64,000 nt of DNA from Acidimicrobiaceae bacterium. Lineage in GTDB: Bacteria > Actinomycetota > Acidimicrobiia > Acidimicrobiales > Poriferisodalaceae. Shown in pieces: positions 57,276 through 64,000 of this stretch; the first letter of the stretch is position 1, and each line of letters starts with the position of its first letter. The stretch covers positions 186,001 through 250,000 of the forward strand of contig PBKA01000006.1 of the NCBI GenBank assembly GCA_002721305.1, in the 5' to 3' direction. A program made the translations under genes and the position numbers. The notes under the pieces are model-generated. The model searched no databases. It saw nothing but the letters and a program-made list of their open reading frames with translations, and was not told where the DNA came from.

Positions 57276-58027
57276 CGACCACTCCATTCTGGTTCGCGAC
57301 GTTCGAAAAACGCGCGAATACCTTCTTTGCGATCCTCGCTGGCAAACACCTCAACTCGTGCATGATCTGTAGCTGCCCAACCAAGAGTGTCTCCCTCAGC
57401 CAAGATGCGTTCCATGGCTTGCACCGAGTTACGAGTCGAGGTTGGAGAATTTGCGGCGATTTGCTCTGCGAGCGCCACGGCCTCCTCAAGGGCACGACCG
57501 GGTTCCACAAGTCGATTCACCAACCCATACTGAAACGCTCGGTCTGCCGATAACTCTTCGCCTGTCAACACCAGTTCTTTTGCGATGTGGAGCGGAAGGG
57601 AACGAAGTGCTCTGAAAAGTCCGCCGCTGGTGGGCAGAACACCTCTCTTCACTTCGGGGAGACCCAAACGCAGATCTGTTGCGGCGACGATCAAATCGCA
57701 GCAAAACAGTATCTCCATGCCTCCGCCAAGGGCCAAACCCTCTGCTGCGGCAATGATCGGCTTCAGGCGTTGACGTCGAATGATTCCATATTCTCCTCCG
57801 CGTTCAGTTTGTCCGCTGCCTTCTTTTAGATCACTGCCCGCAGAGAACATGTCTGGTCCGCCGCTGAGAACAGCAACCCATTGGGCAGGATCATCTTCGA
57901 ATTGATCCAGCGCGTGGTTGAGAGCATCTGTCAACTCCGGATCGAACGCGTTGCGCTTGTCTCTGCGATGAAGAGTAAGGATGCACACGGGACCCCTTAA
58001 TTCTGTCTGTACAAGTTCTGACTCCAT
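57272..58027 (-). CDS. Enoyl-CoA hydratase/isomerase family protein
   Basis: A 251-residue crotonase. Oxyanion segments are SGGPDMFSAGSDLKEG and EGLALGGGMEIL. Both catalytic glutamates are in place (GGGMEIL and LGLPEVKRG), unlike the copy at 5247-6077, so a hydratase or isomerase activity is likely. ATG 58027 is chosen because homology begins there; 51 bases separate it from the divergent MFS gene. Coupled by a 4-base overlap to the AhpD-like gene. Confidence 0.9.
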   Translation of the reverse strand: MESELVQTELRGPVCILTLHRRDKRNAFDPELTDALNHALDQFEDDPAQWVAVLSGGPDMFSAGSDLKEGSGQTERGGEYGIIRRQRLKPIIAAAEGLALGGGMEILFCCDLIVAATDLRLGLPEVKRGVLPTSGGLFRALRSLPLHIAKELVLTGEELSADRAFQYGLVNRLVEPGRALEEAVALAEQIAANSPTSTRNSVQAMERILAEGDTLGWAATDHARVEVFASEDRKEGIRAFFERREPEWSGR

Positions 58028-58078
58028 CAGCGCTCGCTCACTTTGTTGATGTCTTTCTGGTGGACGCAGCGTACTCTG

Positions 58079-59563
58079 ATGCCAGTGACTGAAGTCCGAG
58101 TGGATCAACGCGTACCCAACGTATTCTCGGTGTCTCCCTCAAATTCAGCCGGTCAGAAGGTACCCGACCTCTCCCTCCGCCCTTATCTAGCGTTGGCGAC
58201 AGGGTCATTAGCGTTCGTCCTAGGAACAGTGAACGTCACTGTTTCTAATGTTGCATTCCCGGAAATTATCCGAGCCTTTCCTGGGGTGAGTAACGGTATG
58301 ACTGGTTGGATCATCGCTGGGTACTCGCTCGCATTCGCCACAACCATGTTGGCTGGGGGTCGATTGGCTGACCGATACGGCCGCTTGACCGTCTTTCGGG
58401 TCGGACTGTTCGGACTACTGCTGGGTGCTTTAGGCGCGGGTCTCGCACCGTCGCCTTTGATCTTGGTACTTGCCCGGGCCCTACAGGGCATGTTCGGGGC
58501 GCTCACGGTTCCCTCGTCACTGGCACTGGTCCTTCCTCGATTTCCTCAGTCCAAACAGGCAAGCGTTATCGGTATTTGGGCCGCTGCGGGCATGGTCGCT
58601 TCCGGGCTCTCCCCCGGCTTTGCTGCATTAGTTCTAGAGATCAGTTCGTGGCGTTGGGTGTACTTGGTTCTGGTGCCCATCATTGCTTTGGGACTGCTAG
58701 GTGCGAAGTTCTTCCTCGAAGAAACCGCTGATCGCTCTGCCGATAGCCCCCTCGACCTGCTTGGTGTCCTCATGGGCAGCGCCTCGGTTTTCTTAGTCGT
58801 ACTGGCAACCTTGCAGGGGCGAAGTTGGGGTTGGGCGTCCCCATACACGCTCGCCTGTTTCATTGGTGCGGCCATTCTGCTTCCCTTGTTTATTCTCCGA
58901 TCATCAAAACATCCCGAACCCTTGTTTGATCCCGCCCTGTTCCGGATTCGCTCGTTCACGATCTCCAACATTGCTGTCACCTTCGCCATGGTGGGGGCAT
59001 TCACCAGTTGGTTTCTCTGGCCTCTGTTTCTCACCGAGGTTTGGGGGTACAGCAAAACCAAGGTTGGGTTGGCGTTCACGCCTTCACCCGTTCTCTCGGC
59101 AGTTGTGGCCGTCCTCGGTGGCCGTTGGGCAGACAAACGCGGCTTTCGCGGAATCATGACTCTGGCCGCGCTGATAGCTACGGCTGGCTTTTTTTGGCTG
59201 TACTTTTTCCTCACCGAAGAGACTCAATTCTGGTTCGCGTTCTTCCCGGCGTCGGTTCTATTCGGGTTCGGAATGGGCGTCCTGGCCAGTCAGCTAAACA
59301 GCGCGGCCCTCAGGGATATTCCAACTGACTCGACTGCAACCGCCAACGGTATTCATCAAAGCCTCAGGTACGCCATTGGAGGAATCGGCGCTGCGACGGC
59401 AATCACGGTACTGGACGGCACTCACGAGGTTTACCGATACAGCATCATGTGGTTTTTACTGGGAATCCTCATGCTCCTAGTTGCGCCACTCATGTGGTTT
59501 CTGTACCCCCAACGACCATCTGCAGCACATGGGCACGGTGACAATGAGATAATTAGTCCATGA
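58079..59563 (+). CDS. MFS transporter, DHA2 (14-helix) family
   Basis: A 494-residue major facilitator protein with about 14 hydrophobic segments. Motif A is GGRLADRYGRLTVFRVG after helix 2. The helix 1 region (GTVNVTVSNVAFPEI) and the helix 5 region with multiple Pro and Gly residues resemble proton-driven multidrug exporters of the EmrB/QacA type. ATG 58079 follows GGACG; a longer frame from 58043 lacks support. The next gene, a methyltransferase, overlaps by 4 bases (ATGA). Substrate unknown. Confidence 0.9.
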   Translation: MPVTEVRVDQRVPNVFSVSPSNSAGQKVPDLSLRPYLALATGSLAFVLGTVNVTVSNVAFPEIIRAFPGVSNGMTGWIIAGYSLAFATTMLAGGRLADRYGRLTVFRVGLFGLLLGALGAGLAPSPLILVLARALQGMFGALTVPSSLALVLPRFPQSKQASVIGIWAAAGMVASGLSPGFAALVLEISSWRWVYLVLVPIIALGLLGAKFFLEETADRSADSPLDLLGVLMGSASVFLVVLATLQGRSWGWASPYTLACFIGAAILLPLFILRSSKHPEPLFDPALFRIRSFTISNIAVTFAMVGAFTSWFLWPLFLTEVWGYSKTKVGLAFTPSPVLSAVVAVLGGRWADKRGFRGIMTLAALIATAGFFWLYFFLTEETQFWFAFFPASVLFGFGMGVLASQLNSAALRDIPTDSTATANGIHQSLRYAIGGIGAATAITVLDGTHEVYRYSIMWFLLGILMLLVAPLMWFLYPQRPSAAHGHGDNEIISP

Positions 59564-60630
59564 CTGACACCGAGACTTCGTTCGACAAGGACAGAGCGCG
59601 GGCCTTCACCTCGAGAGTGCTCGGCATTCTCAACGACGGTGCCCTATCTCTCATGATGAGTATCGGCCACAAAACCGGGCTCTTTGATTCAATGGATGGC
59701 AGCGACCCGGCCTCCTCAACGGATATCGCGGCGAAGGCAGGGCTGGACGAACGTTACGTACGCGAATGGCTATATGCCTTGGCTTGCGGCGGGATCGTGG
59801 ACTATGACTCCGACAATGAAACCTTTTGTCTGCCCCAGGAACACTCAGGTTTGCTTACCAGACGTGCCGGGCCCCTTAACCTGACGGTACCCATGCAACA
59901 AATCTCGCTCTTAGGTGAGGTCGAAGACGATTTGGTGCAGGTCTTTAAGGAAGGCGGCGGACTCCCCTACGACAAATTCCCGCGATTCCAGGCCTTGATG
60001 TCGGAGTCCAGCGAACGTCGTTTCCAGAGCGGATTGGTTAACCAAGTCGTTCCCCTTTTGGAAATGAACGACGCCTTGGTCTCTGGCATCGATGTTGCTG
60101 ATGTCGGATGTGGAAGCGGCCTAGCTAGTTACCTCCTAGGAAAAGAGTTCCCCAACAGCCGGTTTGTGGGATTCGACATGTCTTCTGACGGCATTGCGCA
60201 TGCTTCAGAGGTAGCGGCCGACCTAGACAACGTCTCTTACGAGGTAGCGGACGCCGCTGCATTAAACCAAAGCGAACGTTTCGACCTCGTGACGACATTT
60301 GACGCCATTCACGATCAGGCACGCCCCAAAGACGCTCTGGCCGGAATATTCGCGATGCTCCGTCCCGGCGGCACCTATTTGTGCGTCGAGCCGAAAGCAT
60401 CCAGTGTCTTAGAGGAGAACATGGAGGACCCTATGGCACCCTTCATGTACACCATCTCGACTATGCATTGCATGACGGTGTCGCTCGCATACGGCGGAGA
60501 TGGCCTGGGCACCGCATGGGGGCATCAACTAGCAACTGAATACCTCACCGAAGCCGGGTTTACGGACATCAGAATCGAAGGTATCCGCGACGACCGAGGT
60601 AATAACTACTTCATCAGCAAAAAGACTTAG
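59560..60630 (+). CDS. SAM-dependent methyltransferase with N-terminal winged-helix-like domain
   Basis: A 356-residue class I methyltransferase. Residues 1-110 look like the winged-helix dimerisation domain of this group (AAKAGLDERYVREWLYALACGG). The SAM-binding motif I is VADVGCGSGLASYLLG in the middle, followed by GFDMSSDGIAHA and MLRPGGTYLCVEP. Similar proteins methylate small molecules such as phenols or thiols. Translationally coupled to the MFS pump (ATGA overlap). The pairing suggests modification plus export of one class of compound. Confidence 0.85.
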   Translation: MTDTETSFDKDRARAFTSRVLGILNDGALSLMMSIGHKTGLFDSMDGSDPASSTDIAAKAGLDERYVREWLYALACGGIVDYDSDNETFCLPQEHSGLLTRRAGPLNLTVPMQQISLLGEVEDDLVQVFKEGGGLPYDKFPRFQALMSESSERRFQSGLVNQVVPLLEMNDALVSGIDVADVGCGSGLASYLLGKEFPNSRFVGFDMSSDGIAHASEVAADLDNVSYEVADAAALNQSERFDLVTTFDAIHDQARPKDALAGIFAMLRPGGTYLCVEPKASSVLEENMEDPMAPFMYTISTMHCMTVSLAYGGDGLGTAWGHQLATEYLTEAGFTDIRIEGIRDDRGNNYFISKKT

Positions 60631-60645
60631 CTTCTGCTCGAGTGC

Positions 60646-61167
60646 CTAGCTCTCGCCCTGGCGAACCAATTCTTCAAGCGAAACTCCGGCCTCAAACCGC
60701 TCCACAAGTTCATCAGCATCAAACAGAACTCCGATCGGGTTGTCGCGAAATACTGGCCCGTTCATGAATTCAATGCCCGCCTGAGGATCGTCAAAATTCT
60801 CAACCTGTAGCTCGATACGGTTTCCGTCAGGGTCCTTGTAGTACATGGATGTAGTCATTCCGTGGTTTATCGTCCGCTCCGGCATTATTCCTTGATCCCT
60901 GAGACGAACATAATTCGTTAGGAGATCCCCTAAGGAGTCGTATGTGAACGCAACGTGGTCGACGCCGTTGACTTCGGGGTCTGGACCTTTATCAAACCCT
61001 CTGTCAAGAAACGCTACGCGATGGTGCTCTTCGTCGAATGTCGCGAAGGCAATCATCTTGTTCCGGTGAACAACTTGCGCGTCCAATACAGTGCAATACC
61101 ATTCGGCGAGACGATCAATGTCATTCGTCCGCAACACGAAATGAGCAAGTTTTGCGGGCGAGGTCAC
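60646..61167 (-). CDS. VOC family dioxygenase-like protein
   Basis: A 173-residue vicinal oxygen chelate protein. Predicted metal ligands are visible: His in KLAHFVLRT, His in NGVDHVAF, and Glu in GNRIELQVE, the 2-His-1-Glu set of extradiol dioxygenases. MYYKDPDG is a standard family segment. GTG 61167 is preferred (AGGAG 7 bases upstream, GTGA overlap with the upstream stop) over a start at 61212. The C-terminal tail (FDADELVERFEAG) is common in catabolic members. Substrate unknown. Confidence 0.85.
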   Translation of the reverse strand: MTSPAKLAHFVLRTNDIDRLAEWYCTVLDAQVVHRNKMIAFATFDEEHHRVAFLDRGFDKGPDPEVNGVDHVAFTYDSLGDLLTNYVRLRDQGIMPERTINHGMTTSMYYKDPDGNRIELQVENFDDPQAGIEFMNGPVFRDNPIGVLFDADELVERFEAGVSLEELVRQGES

Positions 61168-61790
61168 AACTTCATCTCCTGGTCCTGTTGTTCGGGGATA
61201 TTTTTTATCCAATCGCTAAGATCATGGTAGGCCTCAAGACAATGTAAGTTCGGATATTTTTCCGGGAGTCCTACCGGAGCCCGAAAGAGGCAGCTCGCGT
61301 CAGCTTGACTCAGCATGCCAATGTCATTGTGGGAATCACCGATCGCTGTCACGTGATAACCCTGCCCCTGGTAGCTCGCAACTGCTTTCAGTTTCGCGTC
61401 CTCTACCCTCGGAACAAACTGGGTAATTCGATCATCCTCCAATTCCAACCGATGACATAGGAGATGCGGGTAACCCAAGAGGTCCATGAAGTGGCCAGCA
61501 AATTGTTCGAAGGTGTCCGACAACACGACCACCTGGTGTTGCTTTCGTAACCGGTCAAGAAAGTCACGTGCCCCTTCAAGTAAGTCGAGCTCAGAAATCA
61601 CCTCTTGTATGAGTCCTAACCCAATCCCATGTTCAGACAGGACCGAGATGCGATGACCCATCAGCTTGTGATAGTCGGGTTCGTCTCGGGTGGTGAGCCG
61701 AAGTTCAGGTAGCCCGGTGTGGGTAGCAACAGCTATCCAAATTTCGGGTGTGATCACCCCTTCCATATCTAACGCGATGATTCGTTGCAC
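61164..61790 (-). CDS. thrH: ThrH-type phosphoserine phosphatase/homoserine kinase-like HAD protein
   Basis: A 208-residue HAD-superfamily protein closely resembling Pseudomonas ThrH, which has phosphoserine phosphatase and phosphoserine:homoserine phosphotransferase activities. Motif I is ALDMEGVITPEIW (nucleophile Asp, with Glu at +2 as in ThrH). TTRDEPDYHKLM and EHGIGLGLIQEVI match the ThrH cap region; motif II is VVLSDTFEQFAGHFMDLLGYP and motif III IGDSHNDIGML. GTG 61790 gives the family length; GTG 61808 is possible. First gene of a coupled pair with the VOC protein. Confidence 0.88.
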   Translation of the reverse strand: MQRIIALDMEGVITPEIWIAVATHTGLPELRLTTRDEPDYHKLMGHRISVLSEHGIGLGLIQEVISELDLLEGARDFLDRLRKQHQVVVLSDTFEQFAGHFMDLLGYPHLLCHRLELEDDRITQFVPRVEDAKLKAVASYQGQGYHVTAIGDSHNDIGMLSQADASCLFRAPVGLPEKYPNLHCLEAYHDLSDWIKNIPEQQDQEMKL

Positions 61791-61860
61791 AATCAAACAG
61801 CCTTGCACCTATTCGGGGGGGAATAGTAAATCGAAACCCGGTAAGCAGTACCGTATCTAC

Positions 61861-62847
61861 ATGGCTACTACCCCAAGCCACGATGAACTTGTCAATTCCA
61901 TGACTGGTGGAATGGCCACACGTCAGTCACCTTTCAGCGGAACCGATCACTTTCGAGCCGACGGGCGGCCTACATCAGCGTTACGGGCAGAGCTTCGAGC
62001 TATTAACGATTTCCGAAACGCATGGACGTGTATCTCTTCAATCGCTCTGCCTGTTCTGCTTATCGCTGCGGCGCTATGGGTTGACCTCCTGTTCGTAACT
62101 TTGAGCATCATCTTTCTCATGGGTTTCGTTCAAAACCGAATGTTTATTCTCCACCACGAGGGTGCCCACCGCCTGTTGTTCTCAAACCGAAAAATCAACG
62201 ACTTTGTGGGAATCACAATTTTTGGCTGGCTGTCCTTCGGGACCGGCACCCACGCCTATCGCCGGGCGCACACACACCATCACCGTGACGAATTTGGACC
62301 CAAAGAACCAGATTTTTTGCTGTACGCCCTTTACCCGATAACTAGCTCCTCAATGCGTCGAAAACTCCGCCGGGATGCGACGGGAGTTTCCGGGTACCGA
62401 ATCTTGCGTCCCAGGTTGACGGGTCTTTTCAACCGGCGCTTCTGGCTCAACAGCCTTCGTTTTTACATGGGACAACTGTTCATCTTTAGCCTCTTCTGGG
62501 CCGCCGGCAGTCCATTCGCTTACCTGTATCTGTGGCTGCTTCCGTTTATGACCGTCTACCAAGTAGTGAACCGTCTAAGAGCGATCGCTGAACACGGCGG
62601 AATGACCCGATCGGCCGATAGACGACAGACAACCCACCACGTCCGTCAAGGCATGTTCGCTCGAATTTTTCTTGTGCCATTAGCCGTAGGACACCATCTC
62701 GCCCATCACGTGGACAGTGGCGTGCCGTTTCGCAATCTCCCTCGTTTAACTCGTTTACTTGAGCAGGAGGGGTACATCACTGAGGACAGCAGCTGGCCCA
62801 ATTACCGAACGCTCTGGCGGGCTCTTGCAGCTAAGGTCAACGTATGA
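61861..62847 (+). CDS. Membrane fatty acid desaturase family protein
   Basis: A 328-residue integral membrane di-iron protein. Three His boxes are visible: HHEGAH, RAHTHHH and GHHLAHHVDSG, the eight-His set of membrane desaturases and hydroxylases. Hydrophobic stretches flank them (about 4 helices). ATG 61861 is chosen because the upstream frame overlaps the divergent ThrH gene and lacks homology. It overlaps the MetE-like gene start by 4 bases. Acyl-CoA, acyl-lipid or carotenoid substrates are possible. Confidence 0.9.
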   Translation: MATTPSHDELVNSMTGGMATRQSPFSGTDHFRADGRPTSALRAELRAINDFRNAWTCISSIALPVLLIAAALWVDLLFVTLSIIFLMGFVQNRMFILHHEGAHRLLFSNRKINDFVGITIFGWLSFGTGTHAYRRAHTHHHRDEFGPKEPDFLLYALYPITSSSMRRKLRRDATGVSGYRILRPRLTGLFNRRFWLNSLRFYMGQLFIFSLFWAAGSPFAYLYLWLLPFMTVYQVVNRLRAIAEHGGMTRSADRRQTTHHVRQGMFARIFLVPLAVGHHLAHHVDSGVPFRNLPRLTRLLEQEGYITEDSSWPNYRTLWRALAAKVNV

Positions 62848-63845
62848 CGCTCCGAACCACTTGCGTCGGTTCTTGGCCCATTCCTTTTGGTTTACGACCT
62901 CAACTAAAGCGCTACTACGCAGGCGAGATGAGTGACTCTGACGCCGCCCCGCTGCTGTCGCAAGCGGCCCGCATTTCTATGGACGAAATGATCGCCTGCG
63001 GCGTCGATCAAATCATGGGTGGAGAGGTGTGGGGACCCGACTTTGTTCACCACGTGCCCCCTCGACTGAGTGGCCTTGAGACCATTCAAAAACGGGACAC
63101 GTCGAAAGGTTACGAAGGGATCGGTCGGTACCGGATCGTCGATGACGTGTGCGCGCCCACAGGGACAGGTCACGCACTGGGTTATCGAAGGGAAAGTGAG
63201 ATCGAATCCCGACTCGATAAAGGCGCTGTGCCAAGTCCCCTCACAATGACTCTCGGAATGGAAAAGGATCCAAGGTTGGGAGAGCAGCTCCCCAACTACG
63301 TGACAATTGTCAAAGACGAAGTCGACGATATGGTCAAAGCAGGCGCTCTTGAGGTCCAACTCGACGCTCCATCTGAAGCCACTTCGCTAGTCAACGGAAC
63401 ATCATCGGCAGCCACGCTCTTCGAGACCTTGGTCGCCCCGCTTAGTGACGTTTCAGCCGTCACCCGTACCGTCCATTTCTGTCTGGGAGATATTTCGCGA
63501 CGCCCAGGAACCGAGGTGCAAAATCTCTCCTCGTTAATGCCGCTTATCCAGATGCTCGATGGATTTGTTGATCGAATACATATCGAATGCAGCCACGCGG
63601 GTCAATGGGCCGATCGTCACCTGTTGTCTGAAATTCCTGAGTCAATCGAGATCATTGCAGGCATCGCCGATGTCAAACAACTACCTGAATCCGTTGCAGT
63701 GTTGGCCGAAAGGATCGAACGACTACTTGAAATCGTTAATGAAGATCGCCTGCTCCTATCGACATCTTGCGGATGCGGTCGGGTTCCTCATGACGAAGCG
63801 ATCCGCCTGCTGAGAAACCTTGTGAAGGCTTCTCGTGGCGAATGA
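62844..63845 (+). CDS. Short MetE-like (cobalamin-independent methionine synthase catalytic domain) protein
   Basis: A 333-residue protein of the UROD/MetE barrel fold, corresponding to the catalytic half of MetE only. The predicted zinc site is complete: His211 and Cys213 (VHFCLGD), Glu248 (RIHIEC) and Cys309 (STSCGCGR). The N-terminal half of full-length MetE, needed for methyl-folate binding, is absent. This resembles folate-independent core methionine synthases (Mes types) and related thiol methyltransferases. Substrates remain uncertain. Coupled to the desaturase by 4 bases and followed by an 11-base overlap with the next gene. Confidence 0.82.
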   Translation: MTLRTTCVGSWPIPFGLRPQLKRYYAGEMSDSDAAPLLSQAARISMDEMIACGVDQIMGGEVWGPDFVHHVPPRLSGLETIQKRDTSKGYEGIGRYRIVDDVCAPTGTGHALGYRRESEIESRLDKGAVPSPLTMTLGMEKDPRLGEQLPNYVTIVKDEVDDMVKAGALEVQLDAPSEATSLVNGTSSAATLFETLVAPLSDVSAVTRTVHFCLGDISRRPGTEVQNLSSLMPLIQMLDGFVDRIHIECSHAGQWADRHLLSEIPESIEIIAGIADVKQLPESVAVLAERIERLLEIVNEDRLLLSTSCGCGRVPHDEAIRLLRNLVKASRGE

Positions 63846-64000
63846 TCCGTTGACCTTGGGAGCCCGTTACGGATGGGTCGGCCACGATCCTCACTCACAC
63901 GAGTTACAACAGCAACGCCTGCGTTTAAGCGAGAACAACGGCATCAAGGGCCTCGAAATTTTGGACCCTGACCGAATCGAAGACGCAAAGAGAATCTTTT
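63835..64000 (+). CDS. Unknown protein, 5' part only; possibly phytanoyl-CoA dioxygenase family
   Basis: 55 residues are visible before the right edge. GTG 63835 overlaps the MetE-like stop by 11 bases. The segment NGIKGLEILDPDRIEDAKRIF resembles the start of bacterial phytanoyl-CoA dioxygenase-like proteins, in which a Phe-rich helix and then the cupin barrel follow. The catalytic HxD motif would lie beyond the window, so the family is only a suggestion. Confidence 0.4.
   Translation, partial: MANDPLTLGARYGWVGHDPHSHELQQQRLRLSENNGIKGLEILDPDRIEDAKRIF

Noticed and set aside
58546..59214. Open frame of 222 codons antisense to the MFS gene
   Set aside because: Arg/Pro/Lys/Ala-rich translation lacking any domain, opposite hydrophobic helices; a typical shadow frame.

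Overview
The window reads as a stretch of chromosome from an uncultured actinobacterium, most plausibly a marine or host-associated member of the Acidimicrobiia. The evidence is indirect. Both solute-binding lipoproteins have an alanine-rich lipobox followed by an Asp/Ser/Glu/Thr-rich linker. Two luciferase-like oxidoreductases and a deazaflavin (F420)-type nitroreductase are present. GC looks to be in the mid-fifties by eye (not computed), GTG and TTG starts are common, and the gene families fit an aerobic heterotroph living on small organic compounds. There is no rRNA gene, recognisable tRNA, insertion sequence, phage gene or CRISPR array. About 96% of the window is coding. No gap between genes exceeds about 210 bases, so no empty stretch over 300 bases needs description. 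No gene for a DNA-binding transcription regulator was recognised.

Layout. 1-8.4 kb: a rhodanese (cut by the left edge), a family III CoA-transferase, a solitary HyuA-type ATPase, an amidase and crotonase pair, a Baeyer-Villiger-type monooxygenase and a macrodomain protein. 8.5-19 kb: the most distinctive block. It holds a glycine-betaine-type ABC importer (proV, an enlarged proW, proX), a terminator, a short leader ORF, an MttB-family methyltransferase, a dimethylglycine-dehydrogenase-like flavoprotein, and an M24-fold protein. That protein carries all the metal-ligand and catalytic positions I recall for the DMSP lyase DddP. Together these look like a system to import and break down methylated onium osmolytes (betaine and/or DMSP). 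19-24 kb: a luciferase-like oxidoreductase, an SDR, two alpha/beta hydrolases, an amidohydrolase and lumazine synthase. 24-31.6 kb: an operon of acyl-CoA dehydrogenase, a fused HyuA-HyuB protein and two coupled CaiB subunits. The second CaiB has lost its catalytic Asp.

31.6-44 kb: a VOC protein, a second luciferase-like enzyme, branched-chain aminotransferase, a FadB-type bifunctional enzyme, a flavin monooxygenase of acyl-CoA dehydrogenase fold, a class II aldolase, a tricarballylate-dehydrogenase-like flavoprotein, an acyl-CoA synthetase and monomeric isocitrate dehydrogenase. 44-50 kb: a complete oligopeptide/dipeptide-type ABC importer behind a perfect 17-bp palindrome. 50-55 kb: argG, an M20 peptidase, and coupled S-adenosylhomocysteine hydrolase and purine nucleoside phosphorylase genes. 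55-64 kb: a PHBH-like monooxygenase, an F420-type nitroreductase, an AhpD-like protein, a crotonase, an MFS pump coupled to a methyltransferase, a ThrH-type phosphatase coupled to a VOC protein, a fatty acid desaturase, a short MetE-like protein and a gene cut by the right edge.

Taken together the region is catabolic. It covers uptake of betaine-like and peptide-like solutes, demethylation or cleavage, CoA activation, beta-oxidation-type steps, and clearance of one-carbon and SAM by-products. Functions are inferred from motifs read by eye; no database search was run.
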